From Ignavibacteria bacterium (GTDB lineage Bacteria > Bacteroidota > Ignavibacteria > Kapaibacteriales > UBA4661), in contig JACVZY010000004.1 in NCBI GenBank assembly GCA_014654705.1, forward strand, positions 31,721 to 95,720: 64,000 nucleotides of DNA. The letters run 5' to 3'. The notes under the pieces are model-generated. The model searched no databases. It saw nothing but the letters and a program-made list of their open reading frames with translations, and was not told where the DNA came from. Shown here in pieces: positions 1-8,450 of the stretch. A program made the translations under genes and the position numbers. The stretch's first letter is position 1; each line of letters starts with the position of its first letter.

Positions 1-314
1 AAGAATGTACTTCCGGATGACACCACAGCGCCGATATAGAGCTGCTCCGCATCCAGAGCTTTCCAGTTCAACCCATTGTCCTGTGACCGAAAAAGACCGC
101 CATTGGTGGCAATAATTAACGTCGTGCCGGAGCTTGCGAGAGAACCAACAGTACCACCATTTACGCCCGTTAATTGCTGCCAATCTCCATTGCTCACTAA
201 TTCCAGCACACGCGGAATATCGCCTTGCAAGGGGTCTTTGCAGCTTTGCACATTCATCAAAAAGAGACAAGCGACCAGCAGGAGTGCTGGCTTCAGGAAT
301 GAGGAGGTTTTCAT
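1..314 (-). CDS. Beta-propeller lipoprotein, N-terminal part (runs off window)
   Basis: The gene starts at ATG 314-312 and continues past the left edge. The first 25 residues form a lipoprotein signal with lipobox VQSC, so the mature protein is probably an acylated envelope protein. After the lipobox comes the start of an Asp-box/BNR-type propeller (a blade with the motif FRSQDNG). The N-terminus is almost identical to that of the gene at 2073-3938, so the two are paralogs. It lies 27 bp behind the gene at 342-1799 and is probably in the same operon. The function is unknown. The start was chosen by alignment with the paralog and by the upstream sequence. Confidence 0.75.
   Translation of the reverse strand, partial: MKTSSFLKPALLLVACLFLMNVQSCKDPLQGDIPRVLELVSNGDWQQLTGVNGGTVGSLASSGTTLIIATNGGLFRSQDNGLNWKALDAEQLYIGAVVSSGSTF
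199..314 (-). repeat. 116-bp 5'-end cassette shared with 3823-3938
   Basis: This segment encodes the lipoprotein signal and the first mature residues. It matches 3823-3938 over 116 bp with only four differences, while the two genes diverge soon afterwards. A recent duplication or gene conversion of the export signal is the simplest explanation. Confidence 0.85.
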
Positions 315-341
315 AATGTGTAGAGGAAAGAAAAGAGAATG

Positions 342-1799
342 TTATCGTTCTTTAGGAGTAGAGAAGGTATGACGGATGCTGAGAATCGGAAGCGAATATC
401 CCACGGGAAGCAAGTGCGGATAGGCAACACCCACAAGCCCCACAGGAGAAAACTCAACCTTTGTATTTTGTGCGAATTCATCAAATATCGAGGGAGTGAC
501 AAGCGTACTACTCGCACCTTCCAGAAGGTTCGTTTGCGCTTGAAGTTCTGCCCGCGCTGCGGCTTGTCCGTAGGAAATCGCAAACCCAACTGTGCCGCCA
601 AGCGCCGAAAGACCGAGCATATATTGCACCGCAACGTTGGGCGGACTGATAAGAAATGCTGCCAATCCTGTCAGCATACCGAGAGTAGTCGCTCCGGTGA
701 TAGCAGCGCCTTGATAATAGGTAAAGTCTTTATTGTTGATAAGCCAACTCCCGACCAAATACGAGCCAAGATGCGTCGCCAGTGAAGTCGCAACAAGGGC
801 TTTCGGATCAATGGCATTTGGACTGGAAAGTGCGAGAAGAGCGGTCGGCAGCATAAGCCCGATTGGTGATAGTGCTCCAAAGACAAGTGCATCGCCATTT
901 GCCCACGATTGTCCTTGAGAAAGTGCGTATCCAGCCGCAAAACCCGCACCCGAACCCAGCAGAGCACCACCACTGACGGCATTGAGGTTTGTAGAAAAAA
1001 TATATCCCAATCCCGCACCCGTTAATAAACCTGATGTTCCCAGTTCGGTAATGAGTGTGGTTTGTCCATAATTGAGCTGGAGTTTTTCTGCTACATATAC
1101 GCCCAAGGCAGCTTCTATCACACCGGTTGCCACACCCGTTACCCATGAATCGGAGAATTTCGTGCTTTGTGCATTCGAAAAAAGCCCGCTTAATGCCAAA
1201 CCATGCACTGTGCCGATGGTGAGACCATTTTCCAGCATGACCAGCGATGAGCGATTGAACCAAGGTTGCGAAACCGCCCAAATACTGCCGCCGCCGATGA
1301 TAAGCGGCATCATTATACTGGTAGCGGGAAGAGGAGAAGAGCTACCTGCAGAGGCAATCAGCCCGACAAAACCATATCCAAGCCCCAGTGCGGTGTTTCC
1401 TACGGCAGTGCCGACTTTTTCAACATCAGCAAGTGTGATTTCTACATCAGGAATCGTCTTGCGGAGAGCCAGCACAAAGCGCTTCCGAAGGGCAAGCAGT
1501 TTGGGCAGATCCATTGCAATCATTTCACGTTGCGGCACATCATTGACGATATGAATTACTTCAAGCACATAGGAAGAATCGGGCTGCTGAAGCAATCGCG
1601 CACGAAGGAAATTGAGGTACTCTGGGAATAAATGGAGCTTACGTTCCTGTTCGGGACCAATAGTCAGAAACTTTCCTTCGGGGTCAAACGCGGCTTGGCG
1701 TTCCTGAGCAAAGAGTTTGCCGGAAGAAAAAAGAAATCCTGATAGACAAGCTACAAGACAAAAGGAGCACAGAAGGGCACTCGGCATCGTTGTACGCAT
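342..1799 (-). CDS. Exported glycine-rich multi-helix or barrel protein of unknown function
   Basis: The product is 485 residues with a signal peptide ending near LFAQ (about residue 31). Residues 35-110 form a hydrophilic N-terminal domain. The rest is a long series of Gly/Ala/Leu-rich hydrophobic stretches (about 130-410) that resemble glycine-zipper membrane segments. The C-terminus (SIRHTFSTPKER) resembles a barrel-type ending. I do not recognise a family. It is followed after 27 bp by the lipoprotein gene at 1-314, so the pair probably forms an operon at the envelope. Its upstream sequence (about 1927-1980) resembles that of the second lipoprotein gene (4030-4090). Confidence 0.7.
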   Translation of the reverse strand: MRTTMPSALLCSFCLVACLSGFLFSSGKLFAQERQAAFDPEGKFLTIGPEQERKLHLFPEYLNFLRARLLQQPDSSYVLEVIHIVNDVPQREMIAMDLPKLLALRKRFVLALRKTIPDVEITLADVEKVGTAVGNTALGLGYGFVGLIASAGSSSPLPATSIMMPLIIGGGSIWAVSQPWFNRSSLVMLENGLTIGTVHGLALSGLFSNAQSTKFSDSWVTGVATGVIEAALGVYVAEKLQLNYGQTTLITELGTSGLLTGAGLGYIFSTNLNAVSGGALLGSGAGFAAGYALSQGQSWANGDALVFGALSPIGLMLPTALLALSSPNAIDPKALVATSLATHLGSYLVGSWLINNKDFTYYQGAAITGATTLGMLTGLAAFLISPPNVAVQYMLGLSALGGTVGFAISYGQAAARAELQAQTNLLEGASSTLVTPSIFDEFAQNTKVEFSPVGLVGVAYPHLLPVGYSLPILSIRHTFSTPKER

Positions 1800-1926
1800 A
1801 ATACAAAGGGGTTAAATTTTGAATGACGGAGATTTTTATCGTCAGGGCATCAGTCCTACTGCGCTTTTACAGAGAGCAAAGATAGTCGTTACTTGGCAAA
1901 CAAAAGATACGAAAAACAGTATTCGG

Positions 1927-1982
1927 GCATCTGACAAAAAGCAATAATCCACAAAATCGAAAAACGTTTCAGAAAAAAATGC
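1927..1982 (-). promoter_or_regulatory. Upstream segment duplicated at about 4030-4090
   Basis: The block around ACAAAAAGCAATAATCCACA and the following CGTTTCA...AAAAAATGC is present here and, with small changes, at 4040-4088 upstream of the paralogous lipoprotein gene. Both copies lie more than 90 bp before the start codons of leftward genes, which fits a shared promoter or regulatory region. The exact promoter boxes cannot be assigned. Confidence 0.4.
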
Positions 1983-2072
1983 TTATCGTACAAAAAAATG
2001 CTTGTGTCCTAAAATCGTTGCTTTGGCTTTATGGAGCGGCTTTCTTGTAGGACACGACCAAACGGAGAAGTG

Positions 2073-3938
2073 CTAATGGAATTCTGCTTTGAAAACCCCG
2101 CCGCTACTTGTCCCCGCAAAAATAGTCCCATTGCCGCTAAAAGTGAGGGTACGGACAAAGGTATTTGCTAGCCCCGCATTCACCGATGTCCACGTTGTGC
2201 CGTTGTCCGAAGTGAGAAAAACCCCGTCATCTGTCCCAGCAAAAATAGTCCCAGTGCGGCTCACTGTGAAGGTATGGACAGAGGAACTTGTTAGCCCCGC
2301 ATTCACCGGTGTCCACGTCGCGCCATTGTCAAACGAGCGGAAGACCCCGCCACCATCTGTCCCAGCAAAAAGCGCCCCAGTGCCGTTCACAGTGAGAGCA
2401 TTGACAGAGGAACTTGTTAGTCCAGCATTCACCGATGTCCACGTCGCTCCATTGTCCGACAAGCGGAAGACCCCACCATCTGTCCCTGCAAAGATAGCCC
2501 CATTGCCGCTCACCGTGAGGGCGCGGACATATGGATTCGTTAGCCCTGTATTCGCAGGTGTCCAATTTGTCCCATTATCCGAAGAGCGAAAGACCCCACT
2601 ACCTAATGTCCCAGCAAATAGGGTTCCCATGCGACTCACCATGAGGGCAAAGACATTGGTCTTATTTTGTAACCCCACATTTACCGATGACCACGTCGTC
2701 CCATTGTCTAACGAGCGCAAGATCCCCAAAGGGTATGTCGCAGCAAAGAGCGTCCCCGTTCCGCTCACCGTGAGCGCAGAGACTGAGGAAGTATTCGGTA
2801 GCCCAGTATTCACTGGTGACCAGGTCTCACCGTTGTTCGACGAGCGAAAAAATCCACCATCTGTCCCAGCAAAAAGCGTTCCATTGCCGCTCACTGTGAG
2901 GGCATAGGTATAGGAATTCGTGAGTCCAGTATTCGCAGGTGTCCAATTTGCACCATTGTCCGACGAGCGGAAGACCCCGCCACCTAATGTCCCAGCAAAG
3001 AGCATCCCATTGCCGCTAAAAGTGAAGGCACGGACTGAGTTAGTTGCTAGCTCCGCATTCGCAGGTGTCCAATTTGCACCATTGTCCGACGAGCGGAAAA
3101 TCCCATTATAGAACGTTCCAGCAAAGAGCGTCCCATTGCTGCTCACCGTGAGGGCAAAGACAGCGATATTATTTCGTATCCCCATATTCATCGGTGTCCA
3201 CGTCGTGCCATTATCCGACGAGCTGAAAACACCACCGTCTGTTCCAGCAAAGATAGTCCCATTACTGTTCACAGTGAGGGCATTTACATAGGAATTCGTT
3301 AGTCCAGCATTCACCTGTGTCCACGTCGCGCCATTATCGGAAGTGCGGAAAACACCACCTAATGTCCCAGCAAAGAGCGTCCCATTGCCGCTAAAAGTGA
3401 GGGCATTGACCGAGGTATTTGTTAGCCCCGCATTCATTGGTGTCCACGTCGCGCCATTATCGGAAGAGCGGAAACCGCCATCGTTTGTTCCAGCAAAGAG
3501 CATCCCATTGCTGCTCACCGTGAGGGCAAAGACAGCGATATTATTTCGTATCCCCATATTCATCGGTGTCCACGTCGTGCCATTATCCGACGAGCTGAAA
3601 ACACCACCGTCTGTTCCAGCAAAGATAGTCCCATTACTGTTCACAGTGAGGGCATTTACATAGGAATTCGTTAGTCCAGCATTCACCTGTGTCCACGTCG
3701 CGCCATTATCGGAAGTGCGGAACAATCCGCCGTTTGTCCCAGCAAAAAGCGTTGTACTGTTTTGCACAAAACACAGAATAGTACCCCCATACGGACCATT
3801 GGTCTGTTGCCATTTCCCATTTAATTCCAACACACGCGGAATATCGCCTTGCAAGGGGTCTTTGCAGCTTTGCACATTCATCAAAAAAAGATAAGCGACC
3901 AGCAGGAGTGCTGGCTTCAGGAAAGAGGAGGTTTTCAT
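2073..3938 (-). CDS. Asp-box (BNR-like) beta-propeller lipoprotein
   Basis: The product is 621 residues from ATG 3938, with lipobox VQSC at about residues 22-25. After the signal it consists almost entirely of about fourteen 41-44-residue repeats of the form LTVSGNGTLFAGT-GGVFRSSDNGATWTPVN. S-DNG-TW is the Asp-box seen in sialidase and VPS10-type propellers. Such proteins usually mediate binding; no catalytic residues stand out. A longer reading frame to 3980 exists, but the 3938 start gives the signal peptide and matches the paralog at 314. Blades in the first half are nearly identical, which shows recent tandem amplification. The likely location is the outer membrane or cell surface. Confidence 0.8.
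   Translation of the reverse strand: MKTSSFLKPALLLVAYLFLMNVQSCKDPLQGDIPRVLELNGKWQQTNGPYGGTILCFVQNSTTLFAGTNGGLFRTSDNGATWTQVNAGLTNSYVNALTVNSNGTIFAGTDGGVFSSSDNGTTWTPMNMGIRNNIAVFALTVSSNGMLFAGTNDGGFRSSDNGATWTPMNAGLTNTSVNALTFSGNGTLFAGTLGGVFRTSDNGATWTQVNAGLTNSYVNALTVNSNGTIFAGTDGGVFSSSDNGTTWTPMNMGIRNNIAVFALTVSSNGTLFAGTFYNGIFRSSDNGANWTPANAELATNSVRAFTFSGNGMLFAGTLGGGVFRSSDNGANWTPANTGLTNSYTYALTVSGNGTLFAGTDGGFFRSSNNGETWSPVNTGLPNTSSVSALTVSGTGTLFAATYPLGILRSLDNGTTWSSVNVGLQNKTNVFALMVSRMGTLFAGTLGSGVFRSSDNGTNWTPANTGLTNPYVRALTVSGNGAIFAGTDGGVFRLSDNGATWTSVNAGLTSSSVNALTVNGTGALFAGTDGGGVFRSFDNGATWTPVNAGLTSSSVHTFTVSRTGTIFAGTDDGVFLTSDNGTTWTSVNAGLANTFVRTLTFSGNGTIFAGTSSGGVFKAEFH
3131..3350 (-). repeat. 220-bp perfect direct repeat, copy 1 (copy 2 at 3503-3722)
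   Basis: These 220 bp are identical to 3503-3722, offset by 372 bp (124 codons, three propeller blades). The copies lie inside the lipoprotein gene and in the same reading frame, so recombination between them would delete or add exactly three blades. Confidence 0.92.
3503..3722 (-). repeat. 220-bp perfect direct repeat, copy 2
   Basis: Second copy of the in-frame 220-bp repeat described at 3131-3350. Confidence 0.92.
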
Positions 3939-4236
3939 ACGAGGAAAGAAAAGGGAACGATAGATAATGGATTTCGTCAAGGAGGAAAAGCACCGTCTAT
4001 TGGCAAACTATGGCATCCAAAAACTTTGTGGCATCCGATGACAAAAAGCAATAATCCACAAACTGCAAAAGTGTTTCATAAAAAATGCACACCGAGCGAA
4101 AATATTTCGTATGGGCTGCACAGCCCGCATGAGTTCACGCCTCGGCGCAAACATTTTTTTCGCGCTCTTTGTTATCTGCCAATTTGGAGCGATATTGCGC
4201 CGCATATTTTCCTTTTCACTCACACATCAAAGCATT

Positions 4237-5781
4237 ATGAATTTTTATTCGACATTTTCCCGCGTAGCACAGGCGTTGTGCGCTTTTGCGGTAGTTTGTT
4301 CCGCCGCCGCGCCTGCACTCTTGGCGCAGCCCGCATTGGCGCAGCCTGCTACCGAAGCCGAGTGCAAAGCGCACTTGCAGTTTATCGCCTCCGATAAGTT
4401 CATGGGGCGCATGACCGGCACACCTGGCAACGACGAAGCCGCCCGCTACATAGCCGAACACTTCCGCGCAAACAACGTAGCCTTTGCCGGAAGCATGAAA
4501 TCATACTTCCAGCCAATAACGTTTGTAAAGCGCCGCGCCGCAGCAAGCGGCTCGCTCATCATTGCAGGCGATACGCTGGCTCTCGACCGCCGTTTTGTGC
4601 CAGCCTATATTCACACGGCACTTCTGTCCGGCAATGCGGTCTATGCAGGCTTTGGCGTGGTGGATTCGGCGGCGAAGCGTGATGATTACGCAGGACTGGA
4701 CGTGAAAGGGAAAATTGTTATCATCCGATTTGGCGAGAACGATAGTACAGACGTGCGCAAGGGCTTTAATATGAGCTTCCGCAAACGTGATATTGCCGAA
4801 GCAAAAGGCGCTGCGGGACTTGTGGAGCTGTTCACGCCGGATAATCAGCTCATGTGGGGCAATGTGGTCGCTTTCAATAAAAATACTCGTCCTGATTTGG
4901 CGAGCACAGAGACAAAACCACACACAATGAACTGGGTGCTTGCTTACGACGGCGGCAAAAAAATGACCACGAAACTCGCCACCGAAGCCGCACAAAAGCG
5001 CCCTATTGCTGTCAGCATGAGCCTTGAGCCGACACGCTACGACACACTCTATTCCAACAACGTTATCGGTGTTATCAAAGGCACAGACCCTGTGCTTAGT
5101 CAAGAGTATGTCTTGCTTTCGGCGCACTACGACCACATTGGCACGGGTAAAAGCGCCGACGGCAAAGACAGCATCTACAACGGCGCACGCGACAACGGTA
5201 TGGGAACAACGGCGATTCTGGCAGCCGCCAAATATCTTGCTGCTAAGCCGCCCAAGCGCTCGGTGCTTGTGCTGGCTTGTACAGCAGAAGAAGTTGGTTT
5301 GCTGGGCAGCAGTTATTATGCAAAAAATCCCGCTATTCCGCACAAAAACGTTATTTACAATCTCAACATTGATGGCGCAGGCTTCAACGACACAACACTT
5401 GTAACAGTGATAGGGCTTGAGCGCACAACCGCACAACCATTGCTGGAAGAAGCCGCTAAAACGCAGGGACTCAAAGTCGCAAACGACCCTGCGCCGGAGC
5501 AGAATCTTTTCGACCGCTCGGATAACGTCAGTTTTGCAAAGTTCGGTATTCCTGCACCGACATACTCGCCGGGCTTCACAGCGTTTGATGCGGAGATTGC
5601 GAAGTATTATCACCAATTAGCTGACGAAGCAGGCGAAGACTTCAACTTCCGCTATCTGACTCGCTTTGTCAATTCGTTTATCACCGCTTCCCGCCTTATT
5701 GCCGACGCAAACAGTCGTCCGCGCTGGAAAGTGGGCGATAAGTACGAAGCAGCGTTCAAAACGCTGTATGGCGAGAAGTAG
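4237..5781 (+). CDS. M28-family zinc aminopeptidase with PA domain, secreted
   Basis: The product is 514 residues with a signal peptide ending around LLAQPALAQP. A protease-associated (PA) domain occupies roughly residues 100-260. The M28 catalytic domain follows with its two-zinc ligands in order: HYDH, GARDNG, AEEVGLLGS (catalytic Glu and metal Glu), NIDGAG, and a late His in YYHQLADE. Enzymes of this family remove N-terminal amino acids or split small peptides outside the cytoplasm. The chosen ATG at 4237 directly precedes the signal peptide; an upstream in-frame ATG at 4111 would add 42 unlikely residues. It stands alone, and a strong hairpin follows at 5806. Confidence 0.88.
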   Translation: MNFYSTFSRVAQALCAFAVVCSAAAPALLAQPALAQPATEAECKAHLQFIASDKFMGRMTGTPGNDEAARYIAEHFRANNVAFAGSMKSYFQPITFVKRRAAASGSLIIAGDTLALDRRFVPAYIHTALLSGNAVYAGFGVVDSAAKRDDYAGLDVKGKIVIIRFGENDSTDVRKGFNMSFRKRDIAEAKGAAGLVELFTPDNQLMWGNVVAFNKNTRPDLASTETKPHTMNWVLAYDGGKKMTTKLATEAAQKRPIAVSMSLEPTRYDTLYSNNVIGVIKGTDPVLSQEYVLLSAHYDHIGTGKSADGKDSIYNGARDNGMGTTAILAAAKYLAAKPPKRSVLVLACTAEEVGLLGSSYYAKNPAIPHKNVIYNLNIDGAGFNDTTLVTVIGLERTTAQPLLEEAAKTQGLKVANDPAPEQNLFDRSDNVSFAKFGIPAPTYSPGFTAFDAEIAKYYHQLADEAGEDFNFRYLTRFVNSFITASRLIADANSRPRWKVGDKYEAAFKTLYGEK

Positions 5782-5805
5782 TTTTTTGTACAGTTCATAA
5801 ATACT

Positions 5806-5849
5806 GAAGTTCACGGCACAGGCATTCGTGTCTGTGCTGTGTGAACTTC
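5806..5849 (+). terminator. Large hairpin after the M28 peptidase gene, containing a CACAGRCATTCSTGTCTGTG-type palindrome
   Basis: GAAGTTCAC and GTGAACTTC bracket an inner CACAG...CTGTG dyad, so the whole 44-bp stretch can fold into one long stem. The inner part resembles the palindromic element at 10378-10449. No long T tract follows, so it may be a REP-like intergenic element as well as, or instead of, a terminator. Confidence 0.5.
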
Positions 5850-5892
5850 TTGTTCATGTTCACTGCTTGTTTTTCTCAACGATTCCGAATCA

Positions 5893-7230
5893 ATGTTCAC
5901 ATCTTCATCCGCACACACACGTTTCTCGCCCGCTCCCGACCTTGACAAAAAAGTCTTGGTGATTGCGTACTATTTCCCGCCGATGGGCTTAAGCGGCGTG
6001 CAACGAACGCTCAAGTTTGCGAAGTATATGCGGCACTACCACTGGGAGCCAACGATCATCACCACAGGTCCCGTAGGCTATTATGCCCTTGACCAATCCT
6101 TGCAGGAAGAAGCCGAGCGCGAGAACTTGCGCATCGTCCGCACAAGCGGTGGCGACGTCAATGCACTCCTTGCGGGCAAGGGCGAGTTCAAGCAGCGCGC
6201 TATGCCTGCGGAGTACATTCGCAAATTTTTATCGCGCGTGAGTAATTGGCTTTTCATCCCCGACAACAAGCGCTCATGGGCGCGGCAGGCATACAAAACT
6301 GCTGCGAAACTGATGGAAGAAGAAAAATTTGATCTCATTTTCGTCAGTGGACCGCCCTTCTCCGCCATGCAAGCAGCAGCGCGGCTGAAGAAAAAGTATG
6401 GTGTCCCGCTTGTGGTGGATTATCGCGATTTGTGGCTGGGCAATCAGTTTATGTCCTTCCCAACGCCGCTCCACACCTATCTTCATGGGAAAATGGAATA
6501 TGCCGTGCTGCGCGAGGCGAACCAAATCATCGTTACCAATCGCCGCATGAAAGAGCGGATGCTCAGTCATCATCTTTTTCTCCAACACGAAGACATTACC
6601 ATTATTTCGCAGGGCTACGACCCCGAAGATTTTCTTGTGCCGCCTGCACACCGTCCCAATTTTAAGTTTCGTCTAGGATATGCCGGTATTTTCTACGACT
6701 TCATCACGCCAAAGTATTTACTGAAGGCGTTTCAGATGATTGTGAAGGAACGCCCCGAGGTTGCAGCCGATATGGAACTGCACTTTATCGGGATATGGCG
6801 CAAAGAGAACATCCGGCTTGTGAAGAAATTAGGGTTAGAGAAATATGTGGAGGTTCACGGCTATCTCGACCACAAAGACTCTGTTGCCATGATTTCTTCC
6901 TGCGATGCGCTTTGGATAATGGTGGGGAACACTCGCAGCGCCGATACGGTTTCAAGCGGTAAACTCTACGAGTATTTCGGCAGCCAGAAGCCGCTTCTGG
7001 TCAGCGTGCCGGAGGGAGCATTAAAGCAAGCGGCACAAAAGTACGGTGCGGCTATCGTAACCGAACCTGATAATGTGCATCAAATCAAAATTGCGCTGCT
7101 GCAACTCTATCAAGACCACAAAGCAAAAACGCCGATGAAGCCCCACGTGGAGTACGTCGAGCAGCACAGACGCGATTATCTCACCGAGCAGCTCACCAAA
7201 GAGTTCAATTTTGCGCTGGATAATCCCTAA
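5893..7230 (+). CDS. Glycosyltransferase, GT4-like fold
   Basis: The product is 445 residues. The N-terminal Rossmann domain begins with KVLVIAYYFPPMGLSGVQR (about residues 18-36), a typical acceptor-side start with a Gly-rich loop. The C-terminal half holds the donor-binding region, with LGYAGIFYD near 265 and a SSGKLYEYFGSQKPLL block near 355-370, where the Glu position of GT4 enzymes lies. No signal peptide or membrane segment is seen, so it acts on the cytoplasmic face. It is followed after 30 bp by wecB, which supplies UDP-ManNAc, so a role in surface polysaccharide or glycan assembly is inferred. The sugar specificity cannot be read from the sequence. Confidence 0.82.
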   Translation: MFTSSSAHTRFSPAPDLDKKVLVIAYYFPPMGLSGVQRTLKFAKYMRHYHWEPTIITTGPVGYYALDQSLQEEAERENLRIVRTSGGDVNALLAGKGEFKQRAMPAEYIRKFLSRVSNWLFIPDNKRSWARQAYKTAAKLMEEEKFDLIFVSGPPFSAMQAAARLKKKYGVPLVVDYRDLWLGNQFMSFPTPLHTYLHGKMEYAVLREANQIIVTNRRMKERMLSHHLFLQHEDITIISQGYDPEDFLVPPAHRPNFKFRLGYAGIFYDFITPKYLLKAFQMIVKERPEVAADMELHFIGIWRKENIRLVKKLGLEKYVEVHGYLDHKDSVAMISSCDALWIMVGNTRSADTVSSGKLYEYFGSQKPLLVSVPEGALKQAAQKYGAAIVTEPDNVHQIKIALLQLYQDHKAKTPMKPHVEYVEQHRRDYLTEQLTKEFNFALDNP

Positions 7231-7260
7231 GCCGTCATTCCATTCAACAACCAACACACA

Positions 7261-8391
7261 ATGCCCAAACCCCTGATTCTTTCTGTCGTCGGTGCTCGTC
7301 CGAACTTTATGAAAGTTGCTCCTTTGCATCGTGTCTTTGCCACGCCGGAAATGTTGGCGCTCGTGGAGCATCGCATCGTTCACACGGGGCAGCATTACGA
7401 TGCCGCGATGTCGGACGCATTTTTCCACGACCTCGAAATGCCGGAACCCGCATATTTCCTCGGTATTGGTTCGGGTTCTCATGCCGAGCAGACGGCGCGG
7501 GTAATGATGGAATTTGAGAAGGTGTGTTTGGAATCAAAGCCCGCACTGGTGCTGGTGGTGGGCGATGTTAATTCCACCATCGCAGCCACGCTCACCGCCA
7601 CGAAGCTGGGAATACCGGTGGCGCACGTAGAAGCCGGCTTGCGAAGCGGCGACCGCACCATGCCGGAAGAACTGAACCGTATTGCGACGGATGCGCTTTC
7701 CGATTATGCCTTTGTTACCGAGCAGAGCGGTATGGATAATTTGCTACGCGAGAACTTCCGCAAAGAGCGCTTGTTTTTGGTGGGAAACACCATGATTGAT
7801 TCGCTGCATTTCGCGCTTCCCAAAGCCCGCCAAGCATCAATTCTGAACGAACTCGGCGTTGCATCAAAAGAGTACGCGCTTGTAACGCTGCATCGTCCCT
7901 CGAATGTGGACGATGTCGCACAACTACGAGCACTGATAACTATGCTCTTCGAGGCAACAAGCGAGTGTGCGGTCGTCTTTCCTGTGCATCCGCGTACACG
8001 GAAAAATCTGGAGCGTTTTGGACTACTGAACCTGATAGAATCAAGCCCGCGCTTTGTTCTCACCGAACCGCAAGGCTACGTCAATTTCCTTGCGCTGATG
8101 ATGAACGCGCGGTTCGTGATGACCGATTCCGGCGGAGTGCAGGAGGAAACAACTGCGCTTGGTGTACCGTGCCTGACGCTTCGCACCACGACCGAGCGCC
8201 CCGCGACGTGCGAGTATGGCACAAACATTCTCGTCCCGCCCACACAAGAAAACATCCAAACAGCGCTTCAGAACGCGCTCAAAGGTGTATTTCGCACGGA
8301 CGGCGTGCCGGCTTCCGTTCCACCGCTTTGGGATGGAAAAGCTGCGGAGCGCATTGCAACGATTATCCTCCGTGAGTGTTTATCCCATTGA
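7261..8391 (+). CDS. wecB: UDP-N-acetylglucosamine 2-epimerase (non-hydrolysing)
   Basis: The product is 376 residues, the usual family length. It interconverts UDP-GlcNAc and UDP-ManNAc, a precursor of surface polysaccharides. Visible family motifs are GARPNFMKVAPL (about 11-22), HTGQHYD (about 41-47), VVGDVNST (about 100), HVEAGLRSGDRTMPEE (about 122-138) with the catalytic acidic residues, TLHRPSNVD, FPVHPRT and TDSGGVQEE near the C-terminus. It is cytoplasmic. It sits 30 bp after the glycosyltransferase gene, and lnt starts 59 bp downstream, so the three are probably co-transcribed. Confidence 0.93.
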   Translation: MPKPLILSVVGARPNFMKVAPLHRVFATPEMLALVEHRIVHTGQHYDAAMSDAFFHDLEMPEPAYFLGIGSGSHAEQTARVMMEFEKVCLESKPALVLVVGDVNSTIAATLTATKLGIPVAHVEAGLRSGDRTMPEELNRIATDALSDYAFVTEQSGMDNLLRENFRKERLFLVGNTMIDSLHFALPKARQASILNELGVASKEYALVTLHRPSNVDDVAQLRALITMLFEATSECAVVFPVHPRTRKNLERFGLLNLIESSPRFVLTEPQGYVNFLALMMNARFVMTDSGGVQEETTALGVPCLTLRTTTERPATCEYGTNILVPPTQENIQTALQNALKGVFRTDGVPASVPPLWDGKAAERIATIILRECLSH

Positions 8392-8450
8392 CCGCACCGC
8401 ATTATCTCAATCAAGCATCATCTCTTTTCACCAATTCACCTTCAACCCGC

